Positions 55,501 through 62,693 of a stretch of 64,000 nucleotides of DNA are shown here, piece after piece. The stretch lies in contig JAHYJR010000001.1 in the NCBI GenBank assembly GCA_019429005.1, positions 8,663 to 72,662 of the forward strand, written 5' to 3'. The notes under the pieces are model-generated. The model ran no database searches. It saw nothing but the letters and a program-made list of their open reading frames with translations, and was not told where the DNA came from. Numbering within the stretch: the stretch's first letter is position 1; the number at the start of each line of letters is the position of its first letter. This stretch comes from Nanobdellati archaeon (GTDB lineage Archaea; EX4484-52; GLR71). A program made the position numbers and the translations under genes.

Positions 55501-56948
55501 GGTAACAAGAAAATAACAATAAGTGCAACAATGCCAAGAATAAAAGACCATTTTAAAATAGATTTAATAATTTCCCATGAACTCTTCTTTGGAGACATAA
55601 CAGATCTTAATTTGTTTGTATAATCTGAATTTGAAACTTTTGCTTTCGCCGCACCTAAAGCACCACCCACAAAAAATGCAGAGTTTTGGGTATTTGATTC
55701 TGAAGAGTCATCTAAATCTGAAATTTCTTCGGAACCTATAGTTTCATCTGTTTCGGGAATACGGTTATCTTCAGGATATAACAATCCGGCCCCCGTATCA
55801 CCTGAAGAATTCAGTTTTTCTTTTTCTAATTTTTCGGCAGCATCCTTTTCAGCAGCATCCTTTTCAGCAGCATCCTTTTCAGCAGCATCCTTTTCAGCAG
55901 CATCCTTTTCACGTTCATTTTCAACCAATTCTTCAGCTTCTTTTTCACGCTCTTTTAATTGTTCTTCTGTAAGTTCAATTTTATCTTTTTCAGTTTCAAC
56001 CAATTCTTCAGCATCTTTTTCTACATGATCTTCATTTTCTTTTAAATCTTCATCATCATCATCTTCGCCTTCTGATTTACCAACTTCCTTCTCAGGTTCT
56101 TTTGGTTCTTCAGGTGTTTCTTCTTCATCTTCTTCTGCTTTCTGTTCTTCAACGGGTTCATCGCTTTCTGGAGCACCTGAAATCTTCTCATCTAACATTG
56201 AAACTTTCTCAAGTTCGGTTTCTTCAGCTTTAATTTCGGATTCATTCTCATGTATATCTTGAAAAGAACTTTCAACATCTTGTTCTGTGCTATCAACATT
56301 TTGACTAAGACCTGCTACAACAGAAGGATCAACATCAGAACCTGCATCTACAACTGCAGAATCAACATCTTCAGTTTTAGACACCTCTTGAGCATTTGCT
56401 TCTCCAGATTCAGCCGTTACTAGAGGATTACTCGAACGAGAATATGCTTGCGAAAACACTTCTGAACTACCTTGTGCAATGAAATTAATTGGATTCTCGG
56501 AACTACCCAACACCGGTCCTGTTGGCTCTTCAACAGCCTTCGGAATAGTTTCTTTTAAATTCTGAATATCCTCTTCAAACATTTTCAGATTATCAGCTTG
56601 ATTCGCTATAACCTCACGAGAGACCGTTTGTTCATTTAAAATATTTTCAAATAAATCATTATTTTCTACTTGAACGTTTTGTATTTCATTAACATTATCA
56701 TCAATAACGCCTACTTTTTCCTCCAATTTTGAGTGCGTTTCGTCAATATTTGGACTCTTTATATTATTATTAATATTCACATGTATCTCAGGTGAACCTC
56801 CAAAATCATTTTCAGCAGGCACTTCAGACGGCAAAAGACTTTCTTTTTTACGAGAAAAACGACCTAAAATACGTGATATTGCATTTTTTAAACGGACTTT
56901 ATTTGAGGGTTCAGAAACAACAGATTCTTCAGAATTTTCATCACCCAT
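52596..56948 (-). CDS. 1450-aa single-span envelope protein with paralog-family ectodomain and FN3
   Basis: Residues 1-~458 are acidic, disordered or coiled-coil and cytoplasmic, with five KDAAE repeats near 346-370. A membrane helix (WSFILGIVALIVIFLLPILS, about 466-488) follows. The exterior part begins with a region related to the lipoproteins (FEVKNDGVSIANEVMVYA, LLPGEPRLYSLLVTAPK, SAGPFTLSTW, about 560-920). A Cys-rich region with CTEDNQCGKCDDVGVCG and CISNKCSMGVC (about 1050-1132), an FN3 domain (about 1245-1340) and a last Ig-like domain follow. GGTGTT precedes ATG 56948. It could be a surface scaffold linking cytoplasm and envelope; this is inference. Confidence 0.75.
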   Translation of the reverse strand: MGDENSEESVVSEPSNKVRLKNAISRILGRFSRKKESLLPSEVPAENDFGGSPEIHVNINNNIKSPNIDETHSKLEEKVGVIDDNVNEIQNVQVENNDLFENILNEQTVSREVIANQADNLKMFEEDIQNLKETIPKAVEEPTGPVLGSSENPINFIAQGSSEVFSQAYSRSSNPLVTAESGEANAQEVSKTEDVDSAVVDAGSDVDPSVVAGLSQNVDSTEQDVESSFQDIHENESEIKAEETELEKVSMLDEKISGAPESDEPVEEQKAEEDEEETPEEPKEPEKEVGKSEGEDDDDEDLKENEDHVEKDAEELVETEKDKIELTEEQLKEREKEAEELVENEREKDAAEKDAAEKDAAEKDAAEKDAAEKLEKEKLNSSGDTGAGLLYPEDNRIPETDETIGSEEISDLDDSSESNTQNSAFFVGGALGAAKAKVSNSDYTNKLRSVMSPKKSSWEIIKSILKWSFILGIVALIVIFLLPILSYFWSSNMDSDKSTLATHDAKQVGGSAIDSFIDSFTSSLLWFSDPEQAELEKQQKDSVIQVGSSSALEFKGISAYPSAVYPGGLVDIQFEVKNDGVSIANEVMVYAKGSEDFVTLGGSIGRGGGLGGSSSASAEESVGSLLPGEPRLYSLLVTAPKCSSKAFDIDAHVIYHYDTSGTNDITVMDGTLYDEQVKQGKMKWFDGRSLTSAGPFTLSTWTSKKQPIPVISRYEPRDSFRVSFGIYNQKDGEAELAILKIYLPEVLVPAGCYDAVTKTLYSPDDSRCANYYETDDCQLPQPEKDEAGWYVYKIDYDAAVKKLIGTPEYTFESEKRILAPNQLKMYGCTFFYDTLKAPVTTQKTVFMRSNVFYKYDTKKSVSFTTTKTDSVPKCSSLASGELDVGTEVIGDIETIRNSVSKAICLCQSEYGGDNPEGTGIFDTKTTNLPCTSFKIDLDGCNASDVNSKSIVGNDDLFKISSDSKSFWSSSCLVDEGHLQWFDGGDSDDTYKYTDDFTSGSEPYILYEDMDYTVTVEYYAEDVSIVDWVRDVVPLLDAGFAGEWAVRVKIDSEPDDACYKSLNEPCTEDNQCGKCDDVGVCGNYLGGEKLTCISPKASTKEICMYESCTFEKVVDDTCTTDCQCISNKCSMGVCVGNSLVITSVKNSSVNNLTGAVIEINYSSSFKVNLTNGNYWLLIKPAAGAIEEEIILTDVDAESNKMKLVDLAILFDKAPEQIEGPISITLSGFDNESVEHKDTVSILYDMKPPHVVENLNVENTEKGGEVYLYWTPNEDDSDINYYTISLDGVIYMDHVRNTIHYLTDLKNGIEYEVSVMSVDLAGNVGPVAMRKVTPSDKVPPTIKSISVSPSRVYTSTDMSKISLFVIPSENLSSMTAKVIQKEIESDVVNCVALKDSSGVVLSQYYGFNCSLVTAGVPILTTVPGIVYISVNATDFSGNSAIYEGQTFTIYDY
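55837..55911 (-). repeat. 15-bp coding repeat, five copies
   Basis: Five perfect plus-strand copies of gcagcatccttttca encode KDAAE five times in the cytoplasmic region of the 1450-aa protein. Perfect DNA identity points to recent slippage and likely length variation between strains. Confidence 0.95.
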
Positions 56949-56996
56949 AACAACACCATCTTTAAATTACAATTATCAAACAAAATATAAAAAAAC

Positions 56997-57305
56997 CTAA
57001 AGCAATAACCCTACACACAAATAAAACACAATATAAGACAAAGTATTAAGATGTGCAATCCTCATTATAAAACTAACAATACCGCTAACAATATTGACAA
57101 ACCCCCTAAAGAATATACCTACAAAACTTATAGTTTCAATAAAACTCAAAAGCGGAAAATTTACAATTGCATGAACCACATCAAGAACAGGTTTAATCCC
57201 ACTTATTACAAACAATATCCAAAACAAATCACCTTCAATTGGAAGAACACCAACACTACCAACAACAAAAGCTAAAATATATAATAAAAAACGTTTATGA
57301 CTCAT
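56997..57305 (-). CDS. Small multi-span membrane protein
   Basis: A 102-aa protein with about three to four hydrophobic segments (LLYILAFVVGSVGVLPIEG, LFWILFVISGIKPVLDVVHA, FRGFVNIVSGIVSFIMRIA, YIVFYLCVGLLL). No family recognised. GGTGTT lies 4 nt before the ATG. It sits between two large envelope genes, 11 bp after one and 48 bp before the other, so it is likely a membrane partner of those proteins. Confidence 0.6.
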   Translation of the reverse strand: MSHKRFLLYILAFVVGSVGVLPIEGDLFWILFVISGIKPVLDVVHAIVNFPLLSFIETISFVGIFFRGFVNIVSGIVSFIMRIAHLNTLSYIVFYLCVGLLL

Positions 57306-57316
57306 AAAAACACCAA

Positions 57317-58486
57317 TTAAATAACTTCATCCAAAATAGATATCTCAAGATTATCTATCTTATATGTTCCAAGGGTCTGGAAACGTAAAAGATTATCACC
57401 ATCTTCCAATATATCTGTATGTAAATAAAACTTATTTGTTCCTTCATAAACAGTTTCATCTATAAATTTATCATTCATATAGATCTTTAATCCTGCAATT
57501 GATACTACAGGTATATCAAAAGATAATACCGCCGTACCATTATCAATACGGTCATACTGATTCTCTGTTAATTTGAATTTAACTTCATGTATTGATGGAC
57601 TTATCGCACCATAATAAGAAATCTTTAATTGTGCATCTGATATTGTATATTCGCTATCTTGACCTGATGTAAACAAGATATGATTCTCACCAGGTAAAAG
57701 CAAAGTTTCAAATTTACCAAAATTAGCTTTATATACTTTTGCACGTGGCATAGGATCACCTGTATAGACAAGATAACCATTTACATATGCAGTCAAATTA
57801 TCATTTCGTCGAGCATTCAATACTTGAAATGAAAACTCAACATTGTCGAGCGAATTAAATTCATATGCCTCAACATTAAACGGAATTACTTTTTGAGTAT
57901 AAGAATAAGAATTTATAGAAAGATAAAAATCCTTCAAAATATATGCAGTCGGTGCCCAAAATTTCATAGAACTACCTTCTGCTTCAATAGATAAAGTATT
58001 CATCTCTAAAAGATTATCAAAATAAAATGAATAACGCGTTAAATTTGGTTTCATATCAAAAATAATTTCATCATTAAATGAAATTACAAGATTTCCATAT
58101 AAATTTGTATCAAAAACATCAAATTCAAAAATAGCTTCTGTTGCACCTTGTCGTTCAAAAGACACTGAAAATGCATTATCCTCAAAAATGCCGTGTTCAA
58201 TAATAATTTCATCTTGAGCTTTTATCAGGTGATTACTTTGAGTAAATCCAACAGACAACTCACCTAAATCAATAGTCCGATATGTCTGACCTTGTTTAGC
58301 ATCAATAAATATCGTATTAGCATAAGACATCACATCTGAACCCGGATTATAAGGTACATAATCATTATATCCACCATCATAATCTAAACATGGTGGAGAA
58401 TCACATAACTGTTCTTGACCTATAAGTAAAAATGCTACAAGAAATATTGTGATACCTGCAGCAAATACATAAACAAAATTATCCAT
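57317..58486 (-). CDS. Membrane-anchored exterior protein with repeated beta-sandwich domains
   Basis: A 389-aa protein. One N-terminal anchor helix (VYVFAAGITIFLVAFLLIG) is followed by an exterior region of about four beta-rich repeats. Each has strand patterns like YGNLVISFNDEIIFD, DNLTAYVNGYLVYTG and AGLKIYMNDKFIDET, reminiscent of carbohydrate-binding or jelly-roll modules. Two early cysteines (LCDSPPCLD) may form a disulfide. GTGAG precedes the ATG. First gene of the four-gene envelope operon. Exact fold and ligand unknown. Confidence 0.65.
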   Translation of the reverse strand: MDNFVYVFAAGITIFLVAFLLIGQEQLCDSPPCLDYDGGYNDYVPYNPGSDVMSYANTIFIDAKQGQTYRTIDLGELSVGFTQSNHLIKAQDEIIIEHGIFEDNAFSVSFERQGATEAIFEFDVFDTNLYGNLVISFNDEIIFDMKPNLTRYSFYFDNLLEMNTLSIEAEGSSMKFWAPTAYILKDFYLSINSYSYTQKVIPFNVEAYEFNSLDNVEFSFQVLNARRNDNLTAYVNGYLVYTGDPMPRAKVYKANFGKFETLLLPGENHILFTSGQDSEYTISDAQLKISYYGAISPSIHEVKFKLTENQYDRIDNGTAVLSFDIPVVSIAGLKIYMNDKFIDETVYEGTNKFYLHTDILEDGDNLLRFQTLGTYKIDNLEISILDEVI

Positions 58487-58584
58487 AATAGCTCACATTA
58501 TACTAAGATTTACAAATACTAATTATAATTATATCTTAGTGTTTATTATATTTAATTGTTTAAATTGTTAAATAAGTGAATTTT

Positions 58585-59598
58585 ATGAAAATAATCCATA
58601 AAGATCTCAAAAAAGAGACAAAAATCAAAATAGAAACTATTGATGATTTATGGGATCTTAAAAATATAATTACAAAAAATGACATAATTGGCTGTAAAAC
58701 AATAAGAACCTTACAAAATTTAGATAAAAAAGAAAAACGTACAGTATATCTAAATATTGAAGTTGAAAGCGTTGACTTTGATGAAAATACAGAATCTTTA
58801 AGAATCGGTGGAAATATAATTAATGGTCCTGATGATATATCTCATGGACACCACACAGCAAGACTTGTACCAAATGATATAATTGCAATTGAAAAAAAAT
58901 GGAAACAATATGAAATTGATCGCCTTACAAAAGCATCAAAAACCAAAAATTTCAATGTACTAATAACTGTATTAGATGAACATGATGTTGATTTTGCTAT
59001 TGCAAGCCAAAATACAATAAAATATCTTGGAAATATTCAAGGACCAAGCTCAGGTAAATTATATTCTGAAGGAAATAAAAAAGAATATTACACTAAAATC
59101 GTAGACCACATTGAAACCCAAGCAGACACAGTTGATAAAATAATCATTGCAGGTCCTGGTTTTACAAAAGAAAATATTCTAGAGCTTACAAAAAACAAAC
59201 CAAAATTAAACGGAAAGTGTATAGGTGGTACTTCAAGTGTCACTGGAAAACGAGGTATATATGAAGTTATACATCGAGGCGAACTAGATAAAATAATAAT
59301 TGAATCTAAAATCTATTCGGACATACAACTTATAAATAAAATACTTGAAGAAATTAAAAAAAATTCGGGTCGTATAACGTACGGTCAAAAACATATAGAA
59401 TTAAGTGCCGAATCGGGTGCAATTGAGCACTTACTTGTCTCAGACAAGATAATTAGAGATGAAGAAACCGAAAAAATAATTAATATTGTTGAAAAATATA
59501 AAGGAAAAATAAGTATAATAGATTCAAAACAAGAATCTGGAAAAATTCTTAAAGGTCTTGGTAATATTGCAGCATTACTCCGATTTAAAATGGAATAA
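58585..59598 (+). CDS. pelA: Pelota (Dom34) ribosome-rescue factor
   Basis: Binds stalled ribosomes with aEF-1alpha or aABCE1 and frees mRNA without cutting peptidyl-tRNA. A 337-aa eRF1-like protein without the GGQ motif. The N-terminal Sm-like domain (DDLWDLKNIITKNDIIG, KKEKRTVYLNIEVE), the middle domain (IIIAGPGFTKENIL, GGTSSVTGKRGIYEVI) and the C-terminal domain (ITYGQKHIELSAESGAIEHLLVSD) are all present. ATG 58585 is preferred over GTG 58576. Confidence 0.95.
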   Translation: MKIIHKDLKKETKIKIETIDDLWDLKNIITKNDIIGCKTIRTLQNLDKKEKRTVYLNIEVESVDFDENTESLRIGGNIINGPDDISHGHHTARLVPNDIIAIEKKWKQYEIDRLTKASKTKNFNVLITVLDEHDVDFAIASQNTIKYLGNIQGPSSGKLYSEGNKKEYYTKIVDHIETQADTVDKIIIAGPGFTKENILELTKNKPKLNGKCIGGTSSVTGKRGIYEVIHRGELDKIIIESKIYSDIQLINKILEEIKKNSGRITYGQKHIELSAESGAIEHLLVSDKIIRDEETEKIINIVEKYKGKISIIDSKQESGKILKGLGNIAALLRFKME

Positions 59599-59644
59599 TT
59601 AAACAAAAAAGAACATATGACCTATTTTTAATAAAAAAACAGAT

Positions 59645-59875
59645 TTACTTATCTAATTTCTTAGAAATCTCAGACATTCTATCTGTTAAACTATCTAATT
59701 TTTCAAAATTATCAAGATGTGTCTCAACAATGTCAAGCTTGCCTGATAATGTTTCAAGACGACCTATTATATCATTAATCCGCGTTTCAAGTGTATTTAA
59801 TTTTGCAATTTCAATCTCGTTTATTTCACCAAGTATCTTTCCTAGATTTTGTATAAGTCTTTCTTGTTTTGTCAT
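59645..59875 (-). CDS. 76-aa coiled-coil protein
   Basis: A single helical heptad run: RLIQNLGKILGEINEIEIAK, RINDIIGRLETLSGKLDIVE, LDNFEKLDSLTDRMSEISKK. It has no membrane segment and no cysteine. GGGAT lies 5 nt before the ATG. It is converging with pelA and adjacent to tRNA-Ser. Function unknown; such small helical proteins often assemble as trimers or tetramers. Confidence 0.55.
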   Translation of the reverse strand: MTKQERLIQNLGKILGEINEIEIAKLNTLETRINDIIGRLETLSGKLDIVETHLDNFEKLDSLTDRMSEISKKLDK

Positions 59876-59919
59876 AAGTATCCCTATTAATAATTATACA
59901 TAATAGATTATATAAAAAT

Positions 59920-60081
59920 TGGCGCGAGGGACGAGATTTGAACTCGTGCGGGCTAAAAGCCCAGTAGCTTACAGCCATCAAATGCTTATTTAAAGCATAT
60001 TCAGTTAGCAGGCTACCGCCATATCCTACGAATAGACCTTAATTCTAAACTCAAATTCGAACCAGGCTAGGCGACCCTCGC
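59920..60081 (-). tRNA. tRNA-Ser (GCT) with two introns (D loop and 37/38)
   Basis: On the minus strand from 60081: acceptor GCGAGGG/CCCTCGC, D stem GCC/GGC, anticodon stem GTAGC/GCTAC, long variable arm TGGGC-TTTT-AGCCC, T arm ACGAG/CTCGT with TTCAAAT, discriminator G73 (59923) and encoded CCA (59922-59920). An intron of about 38 nt (about 60061-60024) splits the D loop after G18-G19; its CGAAT/ATTCG stem and CCT/AGG helix form a bulge-helix-bulge. A 36-nt intron (60005-59970) follows A37 of anticodon loop CTGCTAA. The mature length of about 85 nt fits tRNA-Ser. Confidence 0.88.
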
Positions 60082-60230
60082 ATTTATTGAAAACATATAC
60101 AAAATACAAAAGTATTAAACTATTTATAATTCAAAACTTTAAATATTAAACAGTAAAAAGACTATTTTAAACAAAAGTTAATAAATATTAACAATGTATT
60201 ATAGTTTATTATAATATTTGGTGGTTTTAT

Positions 60231-60512
60231 ATGATTATAAATGAAATGGATATAAGTAAAATTATTGGAAAAGAAGTATTTACAGATAAAGGTGCATATT
60301 GTGGCCAAACATCTGACATTGAACTAGATCTTGCACGATTTAGAGTGAAATCAATAAGAGTTGATGCTGCAAAAGGAACATACCTTGCCGCAATTGTCGG
60401 TGGGAAAAAAGGTGTTAAAGTGCCATACCCCATGGTTCAAGCAATAAGTGATATTATTATAATAAAACATATTAAGCCTCAAGTTGACGAAGAAATGCCA
60501 CAAGATGCATAA
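60231..60512 (+). CDS. PRC-barrel domain protein
   Basis: A 93-aa protein with a single PRC-barrel fold: MDISKIIGKEVFTDKGAYCG, TSDIELDLARFRVKSIRVD, then VPYPMVQAISDIIII. Archaeal stand-alone PRC barrels are thought to bind RNA or take part in cell-division machinery (CdpB-like), so the role is open. TGGTGG lies 6 nt before ATG 60231. It is monocistronic. Confidence 0.85.
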   Translation: MIINEMDISKIIGKEVFTDKGAYCGQTSDIELDLARFRVKSIRVDAAKGTYLAAIVGGKKGVKVPYPMVQAISDIIIIKHIKPQVDEEMPQDA

Positions 60513-60578
60513 ATTACTACATAAACATAAAATAACCAAGTAATTTTTATTTTTTCTTTTAAAAACAATATTAAAAAT

Positions 60579-61166
60579 CTAGAACCGTGCAGGTTCTAAA
60601 TATTTAATTATATTAAAAATAGCATATAGACCAACAAAAAGCACAACGGGACTTATAGGTGAAATAGTATAAAAAAGTTCATTTGAAAAAACAAAAATTA
60701 GACTTAAAAAAGCTAAATAATATGTAATTAATACAGATGATATTGTCAATAAAATAGTTCCAGACAAAACATGGAAAAAACTAACAAATGTTATAATTAC
60801 ACCAATAAATAAAACACTTAAAGCAATCAAATGTGACATTTCAAGAAGATTACCAAAACTTGAAAAACCTAAATATTTAATTTCGTTTATGCCTGCCCAT
60901 ATAAGAAGAAGCCCATGTGTTGTTGAAGTATCACCCCCCATCCTCTCATTCTTGTACATACCAAAATAAAATTCAACAAAAATAACACTTGTAAACATAG
61001 GTAATATTACCCATAATATATCAGAACGCATCGCTACTGAAAACATCAAAGAAATATCAGTATAGATTTTTAATATAACTGGTATTAAAACTAACATAAA
61101 TGAAGATATAATTGAATATATCTCTGAAGAATAAATAAACTCTAATAATATTGACATATCAATCAA
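60579..61166 (-). CDS. Multi-span membrane protein
   Basis: A 195-aa membrane protein with about five helices and one polar central loop (YFGMYKNERMGGDTSTTHGLLL). No family recognised with confidence; the layout is like archaeal hypothetical membrane proteins with an early Y-[FK]-G-x-x-x-x-E motif. Start is TTG 61166 (6 nt after GGTGTT) or ATG 61157. Convergent with the PRC-barrel gene and divergent from the small membrane protein at 61252. Confidence 0.55.
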   Translation of the reverse strand: MIDMSILLEFIYSSEIYSIISSFMLVLIPVILKIYTDISLMFSVAMRSDILWVILPMFTSVIFVEFYFGMYKNERMGGDTSTTHGLLLIWAGINEIKYLGFSSFGNLLEMSHLIALSVLFIGVIITFVSFFHVLSGTILLTISSVLITYYLAFLSLIFVFSNELFYTISPISPVVLFVGLYAIFNIIKYLEPARF

Positions 61167-61251
61167 ATTAACACCCGTTAATTAAACATAATATATATAT
61201 ATTAAAACTATATAATATATAAATACACAAGAACAAATAAAAGGGATTCAT

Positions 61252-61590
61252 ATGACAACGAAAAAAGAGTTTATTAAAAAAAGATCTACATTTGATAAAA
61301 ATCATATGATTTTATTTACAATAATTATACTCTTAGGACTTCTAGTATTAACACACCAAAATTACATTAACACACCGAAAATAAAAAGTGATATTTCAGC
61401 ATGTAAAACATTCTGTACTACACACCCACAAATAACTGGTGCTATTTATGGCGGTATTGATAACAACGGACATTGTCTTTGTAAAATATCGCAAACAATT
61501 AATAATATACAAGAAAACAAAAATATGGATGTAACTATTTTTGTAGATGTCGGTATTGTTGAAAAAGCAATATTAACAGACTCACCTTAA
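61252..61590 (+). CDS. Small single-span protein with exterior Cys motifs
   Basis: A 112-aa protein. It has a basic N-terminus (KKEFIKKRSTFDKNH), a membrane helix (MILFTIIILLGLLVLTH), and an exterior part with CKTFC and HCLCKI. The layout resembles the protein at 21902-22312, suggesting a family of small envelope proteins with CxC ends. Its 3' end overlaps the stop of nrdG on the other strand by 9 bp. Function unknown. Confidence 0.55.
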   Translation: MTTKKEFIKKRSTFDKNHMILFTIIILLGLLVLTHQNYINTPKIKSDISACKTFCTTHPQITGAIYGGIDNNGHCLCKISQTINNIQENKNMDVTIFVDVGIVEKAILTDSP

Positions 61591-62292
61591 ACGCATCTTT
61601 GTATTAACACTTTTAGATGCAACTAATACCATCTCAACTAGAACTGATTCATCATAAGGTTTAAGTTTTTTCAAACCAGACTCTAGTGTTTCTTTTGGAT
61701 TAAATTGTTGAAGAACATATAATTTTGCAGAAGTTATATATTTGGAGATTAATTCAATATCTTCAAGTGTAACATACCCAGGAACAACAGTTGTTCTGAA
61801 TTCATGATCAACACCAGATTTAATTATTAAATCAATCGTTTTTTTAATTATTTCAACAGAAATAGGAACATTAATTATATTTTGATATTTATCATCAACA
61901 AGTGCGGTTTTTATATCCATCGCAATATAATCAACAAGACCATCATCAATAAATTTATTAATTACATCAGGATGTGTGCCATTTGTGTCTAATTTTATAA
62001 AAAAACCTAAATTCTTAATTTGTTTCAAAAAAAGATATAAGGCCTCATTATGTATTGTCGGTTCGCCACCTGTAATAGTAACGCCATCAATCCACTCTTT
62101 ATTTTCCTTTAAAAAATCTAAAATCGCTTGCTTATCTACAAGCTCAAACTTTTTATCATTTAATACAAGTTCATGATTATGACAAAAATTACATCTAAAA
62201 TTACATTTGGGTAAAAAAACAACAGAGGTCACTTTACCTTCCCAATCAATAAAAGATGTTCCAATAAAACCCGCAATACGTAATTTGCTAAT
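61582..62292 (-). CDS. nrdG: Anaerobic ribonucleotide reductase activase (radical SAM)
   Basis: Makes the glycyl radical on NrdD. The radical SAM motif CNFRCNFCHN, VTITGGEP and LDTNGTHPDVI are present. The conserved family start continues upstream of GTG 62232: LRIAGFIGTSFIDWEGKVTS. A 236-aa protein begins at 62292 with ATT, preceded by GAGGT; no ATG, GTG or TTG is in frame before a stop. ATT overlaps the TAG of the redoxin gene. GTG 62232 would remove about 20 conserved residues. Third gene of the nrdD operon. Confidence 0.85.
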   Translation of the reverse strand: MSKLRIAGFIGTSFIDWEGKVTSVVFLPKCNFRCNFCHNHELVLNDKKFELVDKQAILDFLKENKEWIDGVTITGGEPTIHNEALYLFLKQIKNLGFFIKLDTNGTHPDVINKFIDDGLVDYIAMDIKTALVDDKYQNIINVPISVEIIKKTIDLIIKSGVDHEFRTTVVPGYVTLEDIELISKYITSAKLYVLQQFNPKETLESGLKKLKPYDESVLVEMVLVASKSVNTKMRLR

Positions 62293-62548
62293 TTTGTATT
62301 ACCTCTGACAATTGAGTTTTATCTGGTATCTGTGAACGCCAGGATATAATTTCAGAATCATCATCATCAACAACAATTGTTGTGGGTGTCCCCATAACAC
62401 CATAAAAAGTTGCTTCAGCCATACCATCAACATTGTTTATGTTATATTCTTTAACAGAAACTTCACTACCTGACATAACCAATCTAACTAAATCTTTTGC
62501 CGCTGGACAATTTGGACATTTGTCCTGCCAAAATATTTTTACTTCCAT
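62288..62548 (-). CDS. Thioredoxin/glutaredoxin-like small redoxin
   Basis: An 86-aa redoxin. It begins MEVKIFWQDKCPNCPAAKDL with the CPNC active site, then GVMGTPTTIVVDDDDSE with the cis-proline of the thioredoxin fold. Placed between nrdD and nrdG in one operon, it is probably the electron donor for the anaerobic reductase, an NrdH-like role inferred from context. It overlaps nrdG. GGTGGT lies before the ATG. Confidence 0.85.
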   Translation of the reverse strand: MEVKIFWQDKCPNCPAAKDLVRLVMSGSEVSVKEYNINNVDGMAEATFYGVMGTPTTIVVDDDDSEIISWRSQIPDKTQLSEVIQN

Positions 62549-62693
62549 ACCATAACCACCAAATCATAAAATAAAATATAAGAAAACCTAAAAATATTTA
62601 GATTCATTATATATTAACATTTGCTATCCTATAATGTATACATCCCATTACACATACTAAAATATACATGTAAAAGATACAAAGATATAACAC

